64,000 nucleotides of DNA from Dacryopinax spathularia (taxonomy: Eukaryota > Basidiomycota > Dacrymycetes > Dacrymycetales > Dacrymycetaceae). The notes below the pieces were generated by a model, which did not search any database, was not told the origin of the DNA, and was given only the letters and a program-made list of their open reading frames with translations. The position numbers and the translations under genes are program-made. Positions 1-10,984 of the stretch are shown piece by piece. Location of the stretch: the NCBI GenBank assembly GCA_037974965.1, contig JBBPFI010000008.1, forward strand, positions 1,640,085-1,704,084, read 5' to 3'. How positions within the stretch are numbered: the stretch's first letter is position 1; every line of letters starts with the position of its first letter.

Positions 1-1660
1 CTCGTCGAACAACTCGTAGCCTGACGCTGATGTAGTGGAACACGTTCACCCACTGTAGCCGGACGTCGATCTCGTCGAACCACTTGTAGCCTGACGCAAG
101 TCAGTTGTAGCCTGACGCTGCTGTAGTGGAATACGTCGATCTCCTTGAACAACGCGTAGCCTGACGCTGCTCTAGTGAAACACGTTCACCCGCTGTAGCC
201 GGACGTCGATGTCGTCGAACAACTTGTAGCCTGACGCAGGGCAGTTGTAGCCTGACGCTGCTGCAGTGGAATAGGCCTACTCGCTGTAGCCGGACGGCGT
301 TCTCGTCGAACATCTCGTAGCCTGACGTTGATGTAGTGGAAGACGTTCACCCGCTGTAGCCTGACGGCGTTCTCGTCGAACTTCTCGTAGCCTGACGTTC
401 ATGTAGTGGAACACGCTCACCCGCTGTAGCCAGACGTCGATCTCGTTGAACCCCTTGTAGCCTGACGCAGGTCAGTTGTAGCCTGATGCAGCTCGAGTGG
501 AACACGCTCACCCGCTGTAGCCGGACGTCGTTTTCGTCGAACATCTCGTAGCCTGACGTTGATCTAGTGGAACACGCTCACCCGCTGTAGCCGGACGTCG
601 ATGTCGTCGAACAAGTTGTAGCCTGGCGCAGGTCAGTTGTAGCCTGACGCAGCTCGAGTGGAACACGCTCACCCGCTGTAGCCTGACGGCGTTCCCGTCG
701 AACATCTCGTAGCCTGACGTTGATGTAGTGGAACACGTTCACCCGCTGTAGCCTGACGGCGTTCTCGTCGAACATCTCGTAGCCTGACGTTGATCTAGTG
801 GAACACGCTCACCCGCTGTAGCCGGACGTCGATGTCGTCGAACAACTTGTAGCCTGACGCAGGTCAGTTGTAGCCTGACGCAGCTCGAGTGGAACACGCT
901 CACCCGCTGTAGCCTGACGGCATTCTCGTCGGTTGTAGCCTGACGCAGCTCGAGTGGAACACGCTCACCCGCTGTAGCCGGACGTCAATGTCGTCGAACA
1001 ACTTGTAGCCTGACGCAGGTCAGTTGTAGCCTGACGCAGCTCGAGTGGAACACGCTCACCCGCTGTAGCCTGACGGCATTCTCATCGAACATCTCGTAGC
1101 CTGACGTTGATGTAGTGGAATAGGCGTACCCGCTGTAGCCGGACGGCGTTCTCGTGGAACCACTTGTAGCCTGACGCAAGTCAGTTGTAGCCTGACGCTG
1201 ATGTAGTGGAATAGGCTTACCCGCTGTCGCCGGACGCCGATCTCGTTGAACAAGTTGTAGCCTGGCGCAGGTCAGTTGTAGCCAACGCTGCTCTAGTGGA
1301 ACACGCTCACCCGCTGTAGCCGGACGTCGATGTCGTCGAACAAGTTGTAGCCTGGCGCAGGTCAGTTGTAGCCTGACGCAGCTCGAGTGGAACACGCTCA
1401 CCCGCTGTAGCCTGACGGCATTCTCGTCGGTTGTAGCCTGACGCAGCTCGAGTGGAACACGCTCACCGCCGTAGCTGGACGACGTTCTCGTTGAACAACG
1501 TGTAGCCTGACGACCGTCAGTTGTAGCCTGACGCTGCTCTAGTGGAATAGGCTCCACTGCCGTAGCCCGACCGTTTTGGCGGTGAACAGGAGATTCGCAC
1601 TCGGCTGGGTTGTAGCCAGACGTCCTCATATCGTAGACAAATGCGTTTTCTGCCCTGGAT
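1..1660. repeat. Interspersed GTAGCCTGACG repeat array (left array)
   Basis: About fifty copies of a GTAGCC motif, more than thirty of them the full GTAGCCTGAC, all on the plus strand. Neighbouring motifs are mostly spaced 39, 31 or 21 bases apart, giving three unit types: a 39-base unit carrying GTAGTGGAACACGTTCACCC, a 31-base unit carrying GTCGTCGAACAA, and a short 21-base unit. They follow each other in changing order. Open frames run through the array on both strands only because the units lack stop codons. The array continues to the window edge, so its left end is not seen. The same motif recurs inverted near 19.4-19.7 kb. Confidence 0.9.
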
Positions 1661-2488
1661 TGCTTGCAGCCTGACGCGCATCACCGCGAGCCAAATACGC
1701 GTTCCATACGGTCCCTCGCTCGTCTCCTGGCATTGTCGCGTCTTCACCCTCTCTCGTGCCCATCAAACCGCATGAGCGCCCATACCACCCGACTCAACGC
1801 ACGACATCCTGTCTCAGGCAGGCGCACGGAGCCACCTGCTGGCCTTTTCCAAAGTCGACGGCTTCGAAGGGTCTCTGTGGGGAAAAACACTCGCATCAGT
1901 GGCGCGCCAAGGGAAGCTCTCACCGCTGAAGGGCTCGCCAGCGTTCGCCTGCTCTTCAATTGATATCGTCACCGGATGGCAGAGATATTGAAGCATCCTC
2001 CTGGCTTCATCAACCTGGAATCGTACGCCATGACTAGTCTTCCTGGACATCCCCTAGTATACTAATAAGACGTAGACCAGCCCGTTGGCAGTGCGGGCAC
2101 AACTGTTGCGCGCCGCCGTCACTGGCAGGGTAGCTTGCAATCCAAGGAAGGACGTTGACGATGGAAACATAATTACTTTGGCCGGCGATGTTGGGGTCAT
2201 TGGGTATACCTTTGTTCTCCCTCCTCGGTCATCACGGTGCATTACATGCGGCATATGTGGGCCTTTCTTCTGACAAAGGCACAGGGCCGCAACGCAATCC
2301 ACGCCCTGGTGCTTTGACGCTGACAGAGCCTGTGGACCCCAACCGCATTGTCGGGGTCCAACGGGACCTATTCGTCCTCATCCGTCACTGACGGTCTATG
2401 ATCTGCCGCCACTCGCAGAGACATCAGAACTCTGTTCATTGACTGGTTCGCTTTCACCTCTTGTCTGTTCTTTGCTCTGATCGGCTCT
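1661..2488. other. No supported gene
   Basis: Between the left array and the first candidate gene. Several frames of 60-100 codons overlap on both strands, but none joins to a neighbour with good splice sites and none resembles a known family. Confidence 0.5.
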
Positions 2489-4223
2489 ATGCCACCAGCT
2501 GCTCGTTGTGTTAATGGGCACACGTACAATCAGACTCGTAAACGACGGCTCCTCAAGGTCAAGCCGATCGATCTCGCCACCACAGGGTGCGCATATATGC
2601 ATACATCAAATCTATGGTACATTACTGACGCCCATCGCCAGACCACCACCTCCCATAGGTGGTTTCCAGCCATATGACACCTTCAGTGCCTATGCTTTGC
2701 AACAAACCAAGCCTTTGAATACCGTTCCTCGTTGGCGACTCCCATCGCTCTGGCCGGAGGATGATGTTGCCGTCGTCCCTCGTACCGCGACTGCGAAAGT
2801 CTTGAACATGCAGCCGATCCAGCGACTACACAACACTCGCCATCCAACGGATACAGCGCCCTCCCTCTCGCAGGCGACATCTCACAGAGCCAATGCCCAC
2901 CCTACCCCACGTCCATGTGTCTCTACCCCGAAGGGGAGAGCAATGACGTCTGGCTACAGGCCGCCCCATACCAGCGTGGACCCCTTTTGGGACGAACACG
3001 GTCCTTCTCGGCAATGGCCCCAGTCCACACAAGACAATCCCCTGGATAGGCCGGTCGTCCCTGTGGCGCCTACCGCGAAGGCGATGCCCCCCCTGGACCC
3101 GCTTGTCGACGGTCCCTCCCCATGGGCGCGGTGTCCGGAGGATGCGCTATACGAACGGGGCCTTATGGATGATTGTTCAGAGTTAGGTGCGACCGAGGGT
3201 CGTTCCCACAACTACACCAGAGGGCCCATTCGTCAAGATCCGGTGGACGAAGATAACCTCCATCATTGTTGGCCGACCATGGACGAAGATCCAGAAGACG
3301 CGAGCATGGCTCCCGGAGGCAGCGCTCGACACGACCAGCTACCTCCGAGGTCGTCCCCCTCCCCACCTTGTCGCTCCCCCATACCCAGGGCTCCTGTATC
3401 ACCCCCCACCGCCCCCTCCACTCCTTCCCCACACCGCCATACACCAACCCGCTCCTCTTCCCCATCACCCCGTCAAGACTCCCCACCCTACAAGCCTGGG
3501 AAGCCTAGCGTCGGAGGCGAACATTCGATATCCACCCTACTCACTACGCGTGAGAGTCAGTCCCAGTCATCCGCGTCCTCCCCACCGCAACGGAGGAAGC
3601 AATGCAAGAAGCCGCGGTCATGCCGACCAACTGCCTCACGCCGTAGTAGGCGATCGCGCGTCGTTAAGCTTCAGGGTGAACTACGTGCATACTGTTTGGT
3701 TGGTAATCCCTTTCATGGAGATCGGGTCATTTGATTAATGCCCCCCATTGCAGAAGGTAATGAAGCACCTCAAGTTCGCCGTAATGGGGGTTCCGATGCA
3801 TGCTTGTATCCCCCCGTACATGCCGAACCCACCACACTATCAAGGGCACGAAGTCATCTTACCGGATATGAGACAGGGCCGCAACGCACCTGTCAATCAG
3901 CGTTTTCAAGACGCATTGGTCAGCCGCACCCTGGACTTCATCATGGTTAGCCCCGTACACAGCTCGGTGAATGTCGCATTGCTGATGGACGCCATCATTC
4001 TAAGGCTGACACCAGCGCCAATGCGCCTGCCCAGAGTAAGCGTGATGAAGTGACTGGTGACCTTCTCCGCGCTCTGTGGAGGCGTAGCATGTGGGATTCA
4101 GTGTTTGCCAAGTGGCGGGCGGAGAACGATCCTGAGGCGCGGGCGAAGCTACAACGGAAGCAGGCAGCACACAGAGAGAATATGGCGAAAAGTCGGCAGG
4201 CGAAGGTACGCAACGAGTGGTGA
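2489..4223 (+). CDS. Candidate gene of unknown function, exon structure uncertain
   Basis: The 3' part is the best supported. An exon starting at 3757 (KVMKHLKFAVMG) runs to 3950, an intron of about 50 nt ends in CTAAG near 4003, and a last exon ends in a basic, Arg/Gln-rich tail (ENMAKSRQAKVRNEW) with the stop at 4221-4223. A GTAATC...TTGCAG intron at about 3702-3756 links it to an upstream Pro-rich exon in phase. Further upstream a long Pro/Ser-rich frame from about 2508 needs at least one more frame switch between 3190 and 3600, which I could not place. The basic C-terminus could bind nucleic acid, but no domain is recognised. First gene inside the left array. Confidence 0.4.
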
Positions 4224-4771
4224 TGAGGATGAACGTACTCGCTTAACCGACCCTTAGCGCGACCGCTTGCCGGACCAGTCAACGTAGTAGGCCGTCCCGA
4301 CTTCCGAAACCTGCCAGTTTTGAAGTAGGCTGGGTTTTGTTGTGCGCTTGGTCATTGTTATTGTAAGCATACCTTGTACCTTTGACTCAGAAAATTGAGC
4401 TGCTGCCGAATGAAAAGTAGTGTTTGGCTGATCATTTACAGCCGTGACGGCCTGTCAATGATCGCAAGGCCGAGAGCGGTCATGCTGTCCAATTGCCATC
4501 ATCGCACGGATGTTCACCCGGGGGCGGATGAGTCTGAGCACGTCCGCTGGCGCTCGCGCCTAACAGCGCGGAGTAAACACATCTGATCCCGGCTCGCTCG
4601 GCCGACGACCCTGAACGCTGCCCATAGTCACCGGTACGTTTTGGTTCCGTCGCCATTCCAGAGGACCTCACTGTCTTGCCCGATCCTCACCTGTCACACG
4701 CCCCGCATCCACTCTATCCCGGCAGCCGACTTAGCTCCCTCGGGTATCTGTTCATCGTTCTGACACACATC
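4224..4771. other. Intergenic region
   Basis: About 550 bases between two plus-strand genes. I see no coding exon with matching splice sites, no RNA gene and no obvious repeat; the promoter of the next gene presumably lies here. Confidence 0.5.
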
Positions 4772-6252
4772 ATGGCCGCCCCTGCACCCGCGCTTGGCGC
4801 TCGCTCCGCCTTCGACTGGACGTTCGTGCGCGATCTGTTACAGACTGGAGAGGATGATACCGAAGTACGCCGCTTTGATTGGTCTCTTCGCTCTAACCCA
4901 CGCTGGCAGACTATCCTCGCCACACTCCAATCCTGTGCATCCAAAATACAGCAACGATGGCCCGCGGCGACCTCCCTCTTCCATAATCTCATTTCCCCGG
5001 CTACTCTCGCAAGAACCACAACGGCGAACCCCACAGGTGTACGGTACGCACGCTGATGGATTTCGCGGTTGGCCTGCTCTCATTGCCGGACAGGCCATCG
5101 TTCGACTGGAATTACTATCGCTCGACACAACGTTGGCGCGAGGCCTTGCCCCAGTTGATCCCCTTCTTCACGGATTCGTCCATCGTGAAGGTGCCGATTC
5201 CTCTATGGGGAAGCCAGATGGTATACGCAGATGCGATCGGAGCCATCGGTGCGTTGTTGTGTCACTGTTCTAGTATCTGCGATAACAAGGGATTAGGCTT
5301 CTTGCTCTCGCACGCGCATCCACCTGATTCACTGGCAGCCAGTAACGCGCTGCTACTGGCGACCGCCCATTGTTTGAAGCGGCTCTACCCTCTCGGGGGC
5401 AGACCGCACGTGTTCGCGATGCCGTTTATGGACGAGGCCCTTTTTATTCAACGAGCCCTAATACCGATCGATGTTACCATTCCTCCGTCGCCAAACAAAG
5501 ACAAGCCGCCCATCGCCCCAAACGACCCCGACCGCCTCGTTCATGTGCAGTCGGCCAAGGAAGCGAACCACCATACACGCATGGACCTGCTGAAGTCGCT
5601 GGTGCCGGCCAGCGACGTCGAAGAGCTCAAGAGGTGGACTAAGCGCGGTTATGAGGAGGAGTGGTGCTGTGGCGAACGTGCATCTGATAGCGGGCCGGAT
5701 GAGCTTTGGTGCGCTGAGACCAAAATCGGTCTGTTGTTAGTACTATTCGTCGCTGCACTGAATACAGCCTGACCTCGTCCTAGCATGGTCCTCCTTGCCA
5801 AAAAGGCCAGCCCCCATGTGAGGCAAGCGTTCCATGGGAAGACTATCGTCATCAACTGCTTGGGCGAAGCTGGTCTCGACGCTGCCTTGGAATCGCTTGC
5901 TGCAAGTACACAGAATCTCGACCCTGATGCCATTGCGGCGCTCTTTGGGGCTGCAATTCGCGATTCCTTTGAAGGGTTATTCATCCCCGTCTGCTTTCGT
6001 TGCAAACTCTTCATCTCTTACGCACACTCCCTGCTCGTCAAGCAGCACTGTATTCTGAAGTTCAAGATCTACGACAGGATGGACGACGGCACGATCCGCG
6101 AGGTGGACTGGGTACCCTGGACGCTGCACCAGATGCGTGGCCCTTGGAAGCCCGACGATATCGCGCGGCGTGCACAGCCTGCAAGCGCTCAGAGAGCTGC
6201 GCCGGCCAAAGGGCACGTGGCTCAAGGCAATCCTTGGACGCGTCTTCGCTGA
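4772..6252 (+). CDS. Unknown protein, three exons, about 451 residues
   Basis: Starts at ATG 4772. Intron 1 is 5044-5093 (GTACGC...GGACAG, 50 nt) and joins the frames in phase. Intron 2 is best read as 5709-5783, which ends in a clear CTGAC-plus-CCTAG acceptor; an alternative, 5740-5805, also keeps phase. The N-terminus contains two short related stretches (FDWTFVRD and FDWNYYRS), suggesting an internal duplication, followed by a helical middle region and a Gln/Ala-rich basic tail. No family recognised. It lies between the inverted motif arrays and is transcribed away from the left array, like the gene upstream of it. Confidence 0.65.
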
Positions 6253-6396
6253 GTCCCGTGTATGTGGGACGGTACAGGCTTCCAGACTGTAGAACATTTG
6301 ATAGCATCCAACTGTATGACACAATAGAGATGTACATAGCAGGAACAGTGGCCGGAGGCGCCTCACTCATCCAACCGGAATAAGCATACCTAGCAC

Positions 6397-8683
6397 TTAA
6401 CTAGATCTGGATACCCAAGGGTGTCCATAACCGAGTCTCGTCCAGATATTGCGTGCACGCTCAGAGGCGATCGACGCGTCCGGAAGCTTGGCAATCATGG
6501 CCTTCAGCATGGTTTCGTCGAGTTTGCGCGAGTCGGCGGCGTCCAGGACAGGCACATTCAAGGTAAAACGTTCGAAGCCTTGAGGGGCATTTGCCAGCAT
6601 GGGATCGAAGCACTGGTCCCATGATGTACACATCTGGTAGGGTAACCGATAGCGAGCGGCGTTGTCGTCCTCCTCCTCGTAGCAGTCCAATCGGAAGAAT
6701 CTCGGTCCAATGGAGTAATCGACCACCACTACCCAAGAACGCACGTCGGCGCCGGCAGTCATGGTTACCAGACGCGCGGTTGGGGCCACGCCATACCCAT
6801 CTCTTAATACGGATCTGATGTGCAGGAACATTTGCAGAATGGACGCGTCTCGGGGCTGGGCAAATGTATTTGCCGGCAGTTGTTGGGGGCTAATCGGGAT
6901 TTCGTCAGCGACCAATGCTGCGCGCACACGAGCTTCGACTGGGGTAGCTGTAACCAGGCTAAGGTCCTGTGAGAGGTCCAGATTCAGTATCTCTCGTAAA
7001 CAGCGACACTGATCCTGGGTCAGCTCACCGGAGGTAATGTGGAGCGAATCTCCCCGCAGGTGACAGAGCGTAGCGGACAGTCGGAAATAGCCAAACGAGC
7101 AGGGGCAGGTGGGGGCGCGACTTCAGTGTCGGTGAGGCATATGTATGTCCAGGTCGCGGAGCCGTGGTGACCTACGATGGCTGTAGAGCCTGCCACGCTG
7201 ATGAAGCGGGCATGGCCAAGCAGATTATCCTGCTTGGCGCCGAGCGCCACCAAGGTCATGTCGGCCTTGGCATAGATAGGCACGTCAACTCCTTCAGTGG
7301 CCCCGCCGATGGGGCACGCCCACAACTGCCACGCCTGGTTCAGCTCCCGGAAGTTGAGCAAAAAGAAGAACACGTCGTCAGTGCTAGAAAGTGTCATAGC
7401 TGAGGGATATGCCGCCATCGCCGTGTCCTCGCTACCGAAGGTTGGGGCCTTGGGTGACCCATCCATGCCTTTGGGACTGGTCCAAGCCTTGGGCAACAAG
7501 ACGATGCCAAATTCGCTGAAGTGAAAGCGTGAGGCCGGCCGACGCATCTCCATGACCTCGTGGCGCTCCACAGCCGGCGCCGGGAGGTCATCCGTGGTTC
7601 CCATCGCATAAACATGCACCTCGGAGGAATATTGGATGGCCATCTGGGCGTGCGTCGTGAGGGTGCGGACCGCCACATTGAGGGGGGTTTCCGGCAATTC
7701 CCACCAAAGGGCGGGCGCGACAGGACGGGCCTCGGTGGTTTGAAGCGCGTCAAGATCCCAAACTTCCACAGCCGCCGTCAAGTTGTTGGTAAGGAACAGC
7801 GCCCCGGGCACGAAACTGCCCCACCAGCGACTGGGTGCCTGCGACATTGATCAGTATACCCAGGCCCTTCCCGGGAGCAAATGCAGCGTACTAGGGCATC
7901 CGAACGCAACCGTCTGACTGCACCATCACGGCGGGAGCGCGCATGTAAGTCGGGTTGGCCGTTGCGATGCGAACAAATAACCCATTGCTCGTTGCAAGTG
8001 ATGAGGCCGGTACTGCCGTCAAAATCCGCGGCCGGTGTGCGTCTGAGCCCGTCCGCGGAAAATTCATAGGCGAAGGTCCGATACTGCGTCTCCGTAGGGT
8101 CATGGGGCTCCCCATGCACCAGATCGAGAGATACGAAGATGTGGGTCGTGTTGGTTAACGGTGCCGCCGCAAAAGTACAACCAAGGACGGTAACTGGGGT
8201 TCTCGACGAAGAACTCAGCAAGTTGTCCTGCCAGACCGGTCGGATGTCGTCGATGCCCAGTTGGTACAGTTGCAAGCAACCATCGAGCCGGACTGCAAGC
8301 GCATATGTGGGCGAAAGTAAATGAAGACTGGAGAGACCATGGTTTCCGGAATCTAGGGGTACCAGGAAAGGAGCCCATGAGTGCATCCTCGCCGCCGGGA
8401 CCGGTTCTCCACCCTTCCACCAGCTCTCCTCCCACCGCTCGGACTGCACCAGCGTGCCATCCGAAGTGCGCCCTGCCGTCGAGGACTGCGACGACAGCTC
8501 CTCAGTGTCCGCCAGCGAGTGGGCCGGTGATCCGTGGGTTCCCGTTTCTCTCAGCCGCTTGCGCGGTGGTGAGGGCGTCGTAGGTGCTTTGTTCTGAGAC
8601 TGAGTTTGGTCGAAGGACAGATTGGGCCTGACCATACTGCGTTTCGCCCCAGTGTCGGTCATTGGAGAGCGTGGACTATTCAT
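6397..8683 (-). CDS. Unknown protein, three exons, about 727 residues
   Basis: Minus-strand gene starting at 8683. Intron 1 is 7839-7891 (GTACGC...TCGCAG, with CTGAT branch) and intron 2 is 7015-7064 (GTCACC...CCCAG, with GCTGAC branch). Both are about 50 nt and keep phase, giving 264, 258 and 205 codons. Residues 1-110 are low-complexity and polar. The central 400 residues alternate hydrophobic strands with turns (for example AVEVWDLDAL and VEVHVYAMG-like stretches), which resembles a beta-propeller, but I see no regular WD signature. The C-terminal 200 residues are mixed alpha/beta. No family can be named. It is convergent with the plus-strand gene ending at 6252. Confidence 0.7.
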
Positions 8684-9179
8684 GTTGTGGATGGGAAGGA
8701 GGGATGAAGTGGTCCAACGTGACTGTGTGACGGTCTCTTGATACCGACGAGGAAGACCATGTGGCGCGTCAACACGGAGGTAATTAAACGTAACATGGTA
8801 TGACTAATAAGAAACTTCCACTTGCATCCAGTAACTAGTATAAGTAGAGGAGTTGGCAGTGAGTGCCTTCTCCCGCACAGGGGCCGCGCGACCCCCATGA
8901 AGTAGTCATGTAAATGTCCTCAGTGCAATTGCCATGTCCCTCGCTCCACCCTCCTTCGGCCCCGTCTTGCTCGTACTACTCATGGAAAGTTGGCCCAGTG
9001 GCGGGGACATCGACACGTCATGTGGCTGACAGAACCATACCGGAAGCATTTGAAACTAAGTGGGTGATAACCGGGATAATCATCGGCTCCGCTGCATGAG
9101 CTCCCTTCTGCACTTGAGCACGCATCATGAATATAACTTTCGACCCAGTCCTTGACCTGGTCCCGTTCTAGGCATTTTC
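8684..9179. other. Intergenic region
   Basis: About 500 bases upstream of the 727-residue gene and downstream of the F-box-like gene. Short frames only; nothing supported. Confidence 0.5.
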
Positions 9180-10795
9180 TCAATGAGCGTTCGGCAGCGA
9201 GGCGACGAGTCGCTCCGGCTGAGGATGTCCCTCCTCCTCCATAGCCCTGATCCCGGCGATCATGGCTTTAACTCGCTTCCATCGCGGGTTGTGACGGTGA
9301 CATTCCAAGGTAAGCCCAGGCCACGCGTGCAAGAAGACGAGAGCCGCGTAGTGGTCGCACCCAAACATGGGTTTCTCCGCGATGAGAAGGATCGGCGCCT
9401 TGCGGGACAGCGGATGGGGCCAGCCCACTTTTTGTAGGAATACAACCAGTGAGACATGTATGCGCTTGAGTTGTGGGCAGTTGCGGGTCAAACGCGCAAG
9501 GCCCGCAATTGTGATGTTGCGTGGTTCCATAAAAGATGAACCGCCGCCTTCAATACGCCATACGTTGTGGCTCAAGCTCTGCCATTGGATTGTCAGGCGT
9601 TGTAAGGCAGGCCAATGAGATGCGAGATCAACCAAGTCGTCATCACTACACACGAAGGCAGCACCGATGTCAAATCGAAACTGGAACTGGGTGAGACAGG
9701 TGCATGCCTGCAGCGGGTGGAGTGACTGGACGTTGCCCTCAAGCGCGGCCACGTTGTTTTCCAAGGCAGGCGAAAAAGCGAACCGAAGAGCATGGATTTG
9801 AGGTTGGGAGAGGGAGACAAACGTTGCCAGCTGGTGAACTTCAGTAGGGGCTTCCCTAATGTGGCAGTCCACTGCCAATGACACTAGCTCGACCTTGATG
9901 GCTTGCAGAATGGCAATCACGTCAGATATCGTAGTGTCATCGATAGCGAGCTCTCTCAAGCCCCGGCTCGCAGCAGCGCTGGTCATTGCCAGCCGCGTTT
10001 GAAGCTCTTCCTGCAAAGCCGTGCCTTGGATCCGTAAGGCAGTGACACTCGGCCGAGTGAGCACGTAATCCAGGATGCCTGGCGAGAGCGAATGTATGCT
10101 GAGGGACACACTTCTCAACCCCTCCAACTGGGTCATGCCCTGTTGCCATGTGGATTCGAGGCCCTGAAGAAGGTTGTCGTTGCTGTGTGGGTTCAAAAGG
10201 GCGACACTGGATAGGTGGGCAGCCTTGGCGCAGATCAGCGGCAGAGTGTGATGAAAGTGCTTTCGCCAGTCTTCCAGAGATGAAGCATCCGGGAGGCCGA
10301 CAGTAGATGTGAGGACGAGGCAATTCGTAGCGGGCGACAGCATTAAGGGTATATACTTCAGCAGCGATGCGTCACAACAGCTGAAGTGAAGCTCCACTAG
10401 TGCGGGAAAGAGATCCTCATCGACGGTACACTGCTGACGAATGAGTCCGAGGGCCAAGACGAAGCAGGCCTCATGCTCTTCCTCCAAAACCACTTCGAGG
10501 TGCATTAGGCTGGTGCAATAGAAGTGAGTTCGAAGGACGGTCTGAGAACGCTCGCCAATGTTCTCATCAGCATTCAAGCACTGTTTGAAAGACCTACCTT
10601 GGCGCTCGGGCGTTCTGGTGCACAGAGCATCTCTGCGATGCGCCACACATGCTGCGTCTGACCCGTCCGCCACATATGGCGCAGAGCCAGGGGAAACCTG
10701 GCTATCGCCAAATTCCGAAGATCATCGTGCTTCAGATACTGCAATATGGACAAGACGAGTTCTGGTACAGCGAGTGCGGACCTTGTATGCGCCAT
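9180..10795 (-). CDS. F-box-like protein with leucine-rich C-terminal region
   Basis: Two exons, 10795-10598 and 10550-9180, with a 47-nt intron (GTAGGT...GGCGAG, GCTGAT branch), encode about 522 residues. The N-terminus (VPELVLSILQYLKHDDLRNL, residues about 9-28) has the Pro-Glu-Leu and spaced leucines of an F-box, which in known proteins binds Skp1 in SCF ubiquitin ligases. The rest is rich in spaced Leu/Ile with patches such as CPQLKRIHVSL, typical of the irregular leucine-rich regions after fungal F-boxes. It probably recruits a protein substrate; which one is unknown. It sits inside the accessory island, with a HECT-like ligase gene 12 kb to the right, so two ubiquitin-related genes lie in the same island. 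Confidence 0.7.
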
Positions 10796-10984
10796 GATGG
10801 TTCGAACGAGAGAAGTGTCGCGTCAGGGTGCGAAGCTGCGCCGCGCGTTCCAGTACAGCTCACGTGCCCGACAGTGACTAGCGTTACCATGTTATTATAT
10901 CGTCATAATGGGCGTACTTCAAGCTCTGCAACAGGATTCTACCCCATATGTATCGGACGCACTACACCCGAGCAAACGGCTGGT

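Noticed and set aside
985-1629. 214-codon minus-strand frame and similar frames rich in RLQRV/RQATR repeats
   Set aside because: They are by-products of the GTAGCC repeat array, present in several frames on the minus strand, with no splice sites or non-repeat part.
1-1660. CRISPR-like array
   Set aside because: Spacers are themselves repetitive, unit length varies between 21 and 39, and the genome is eukaryotic.
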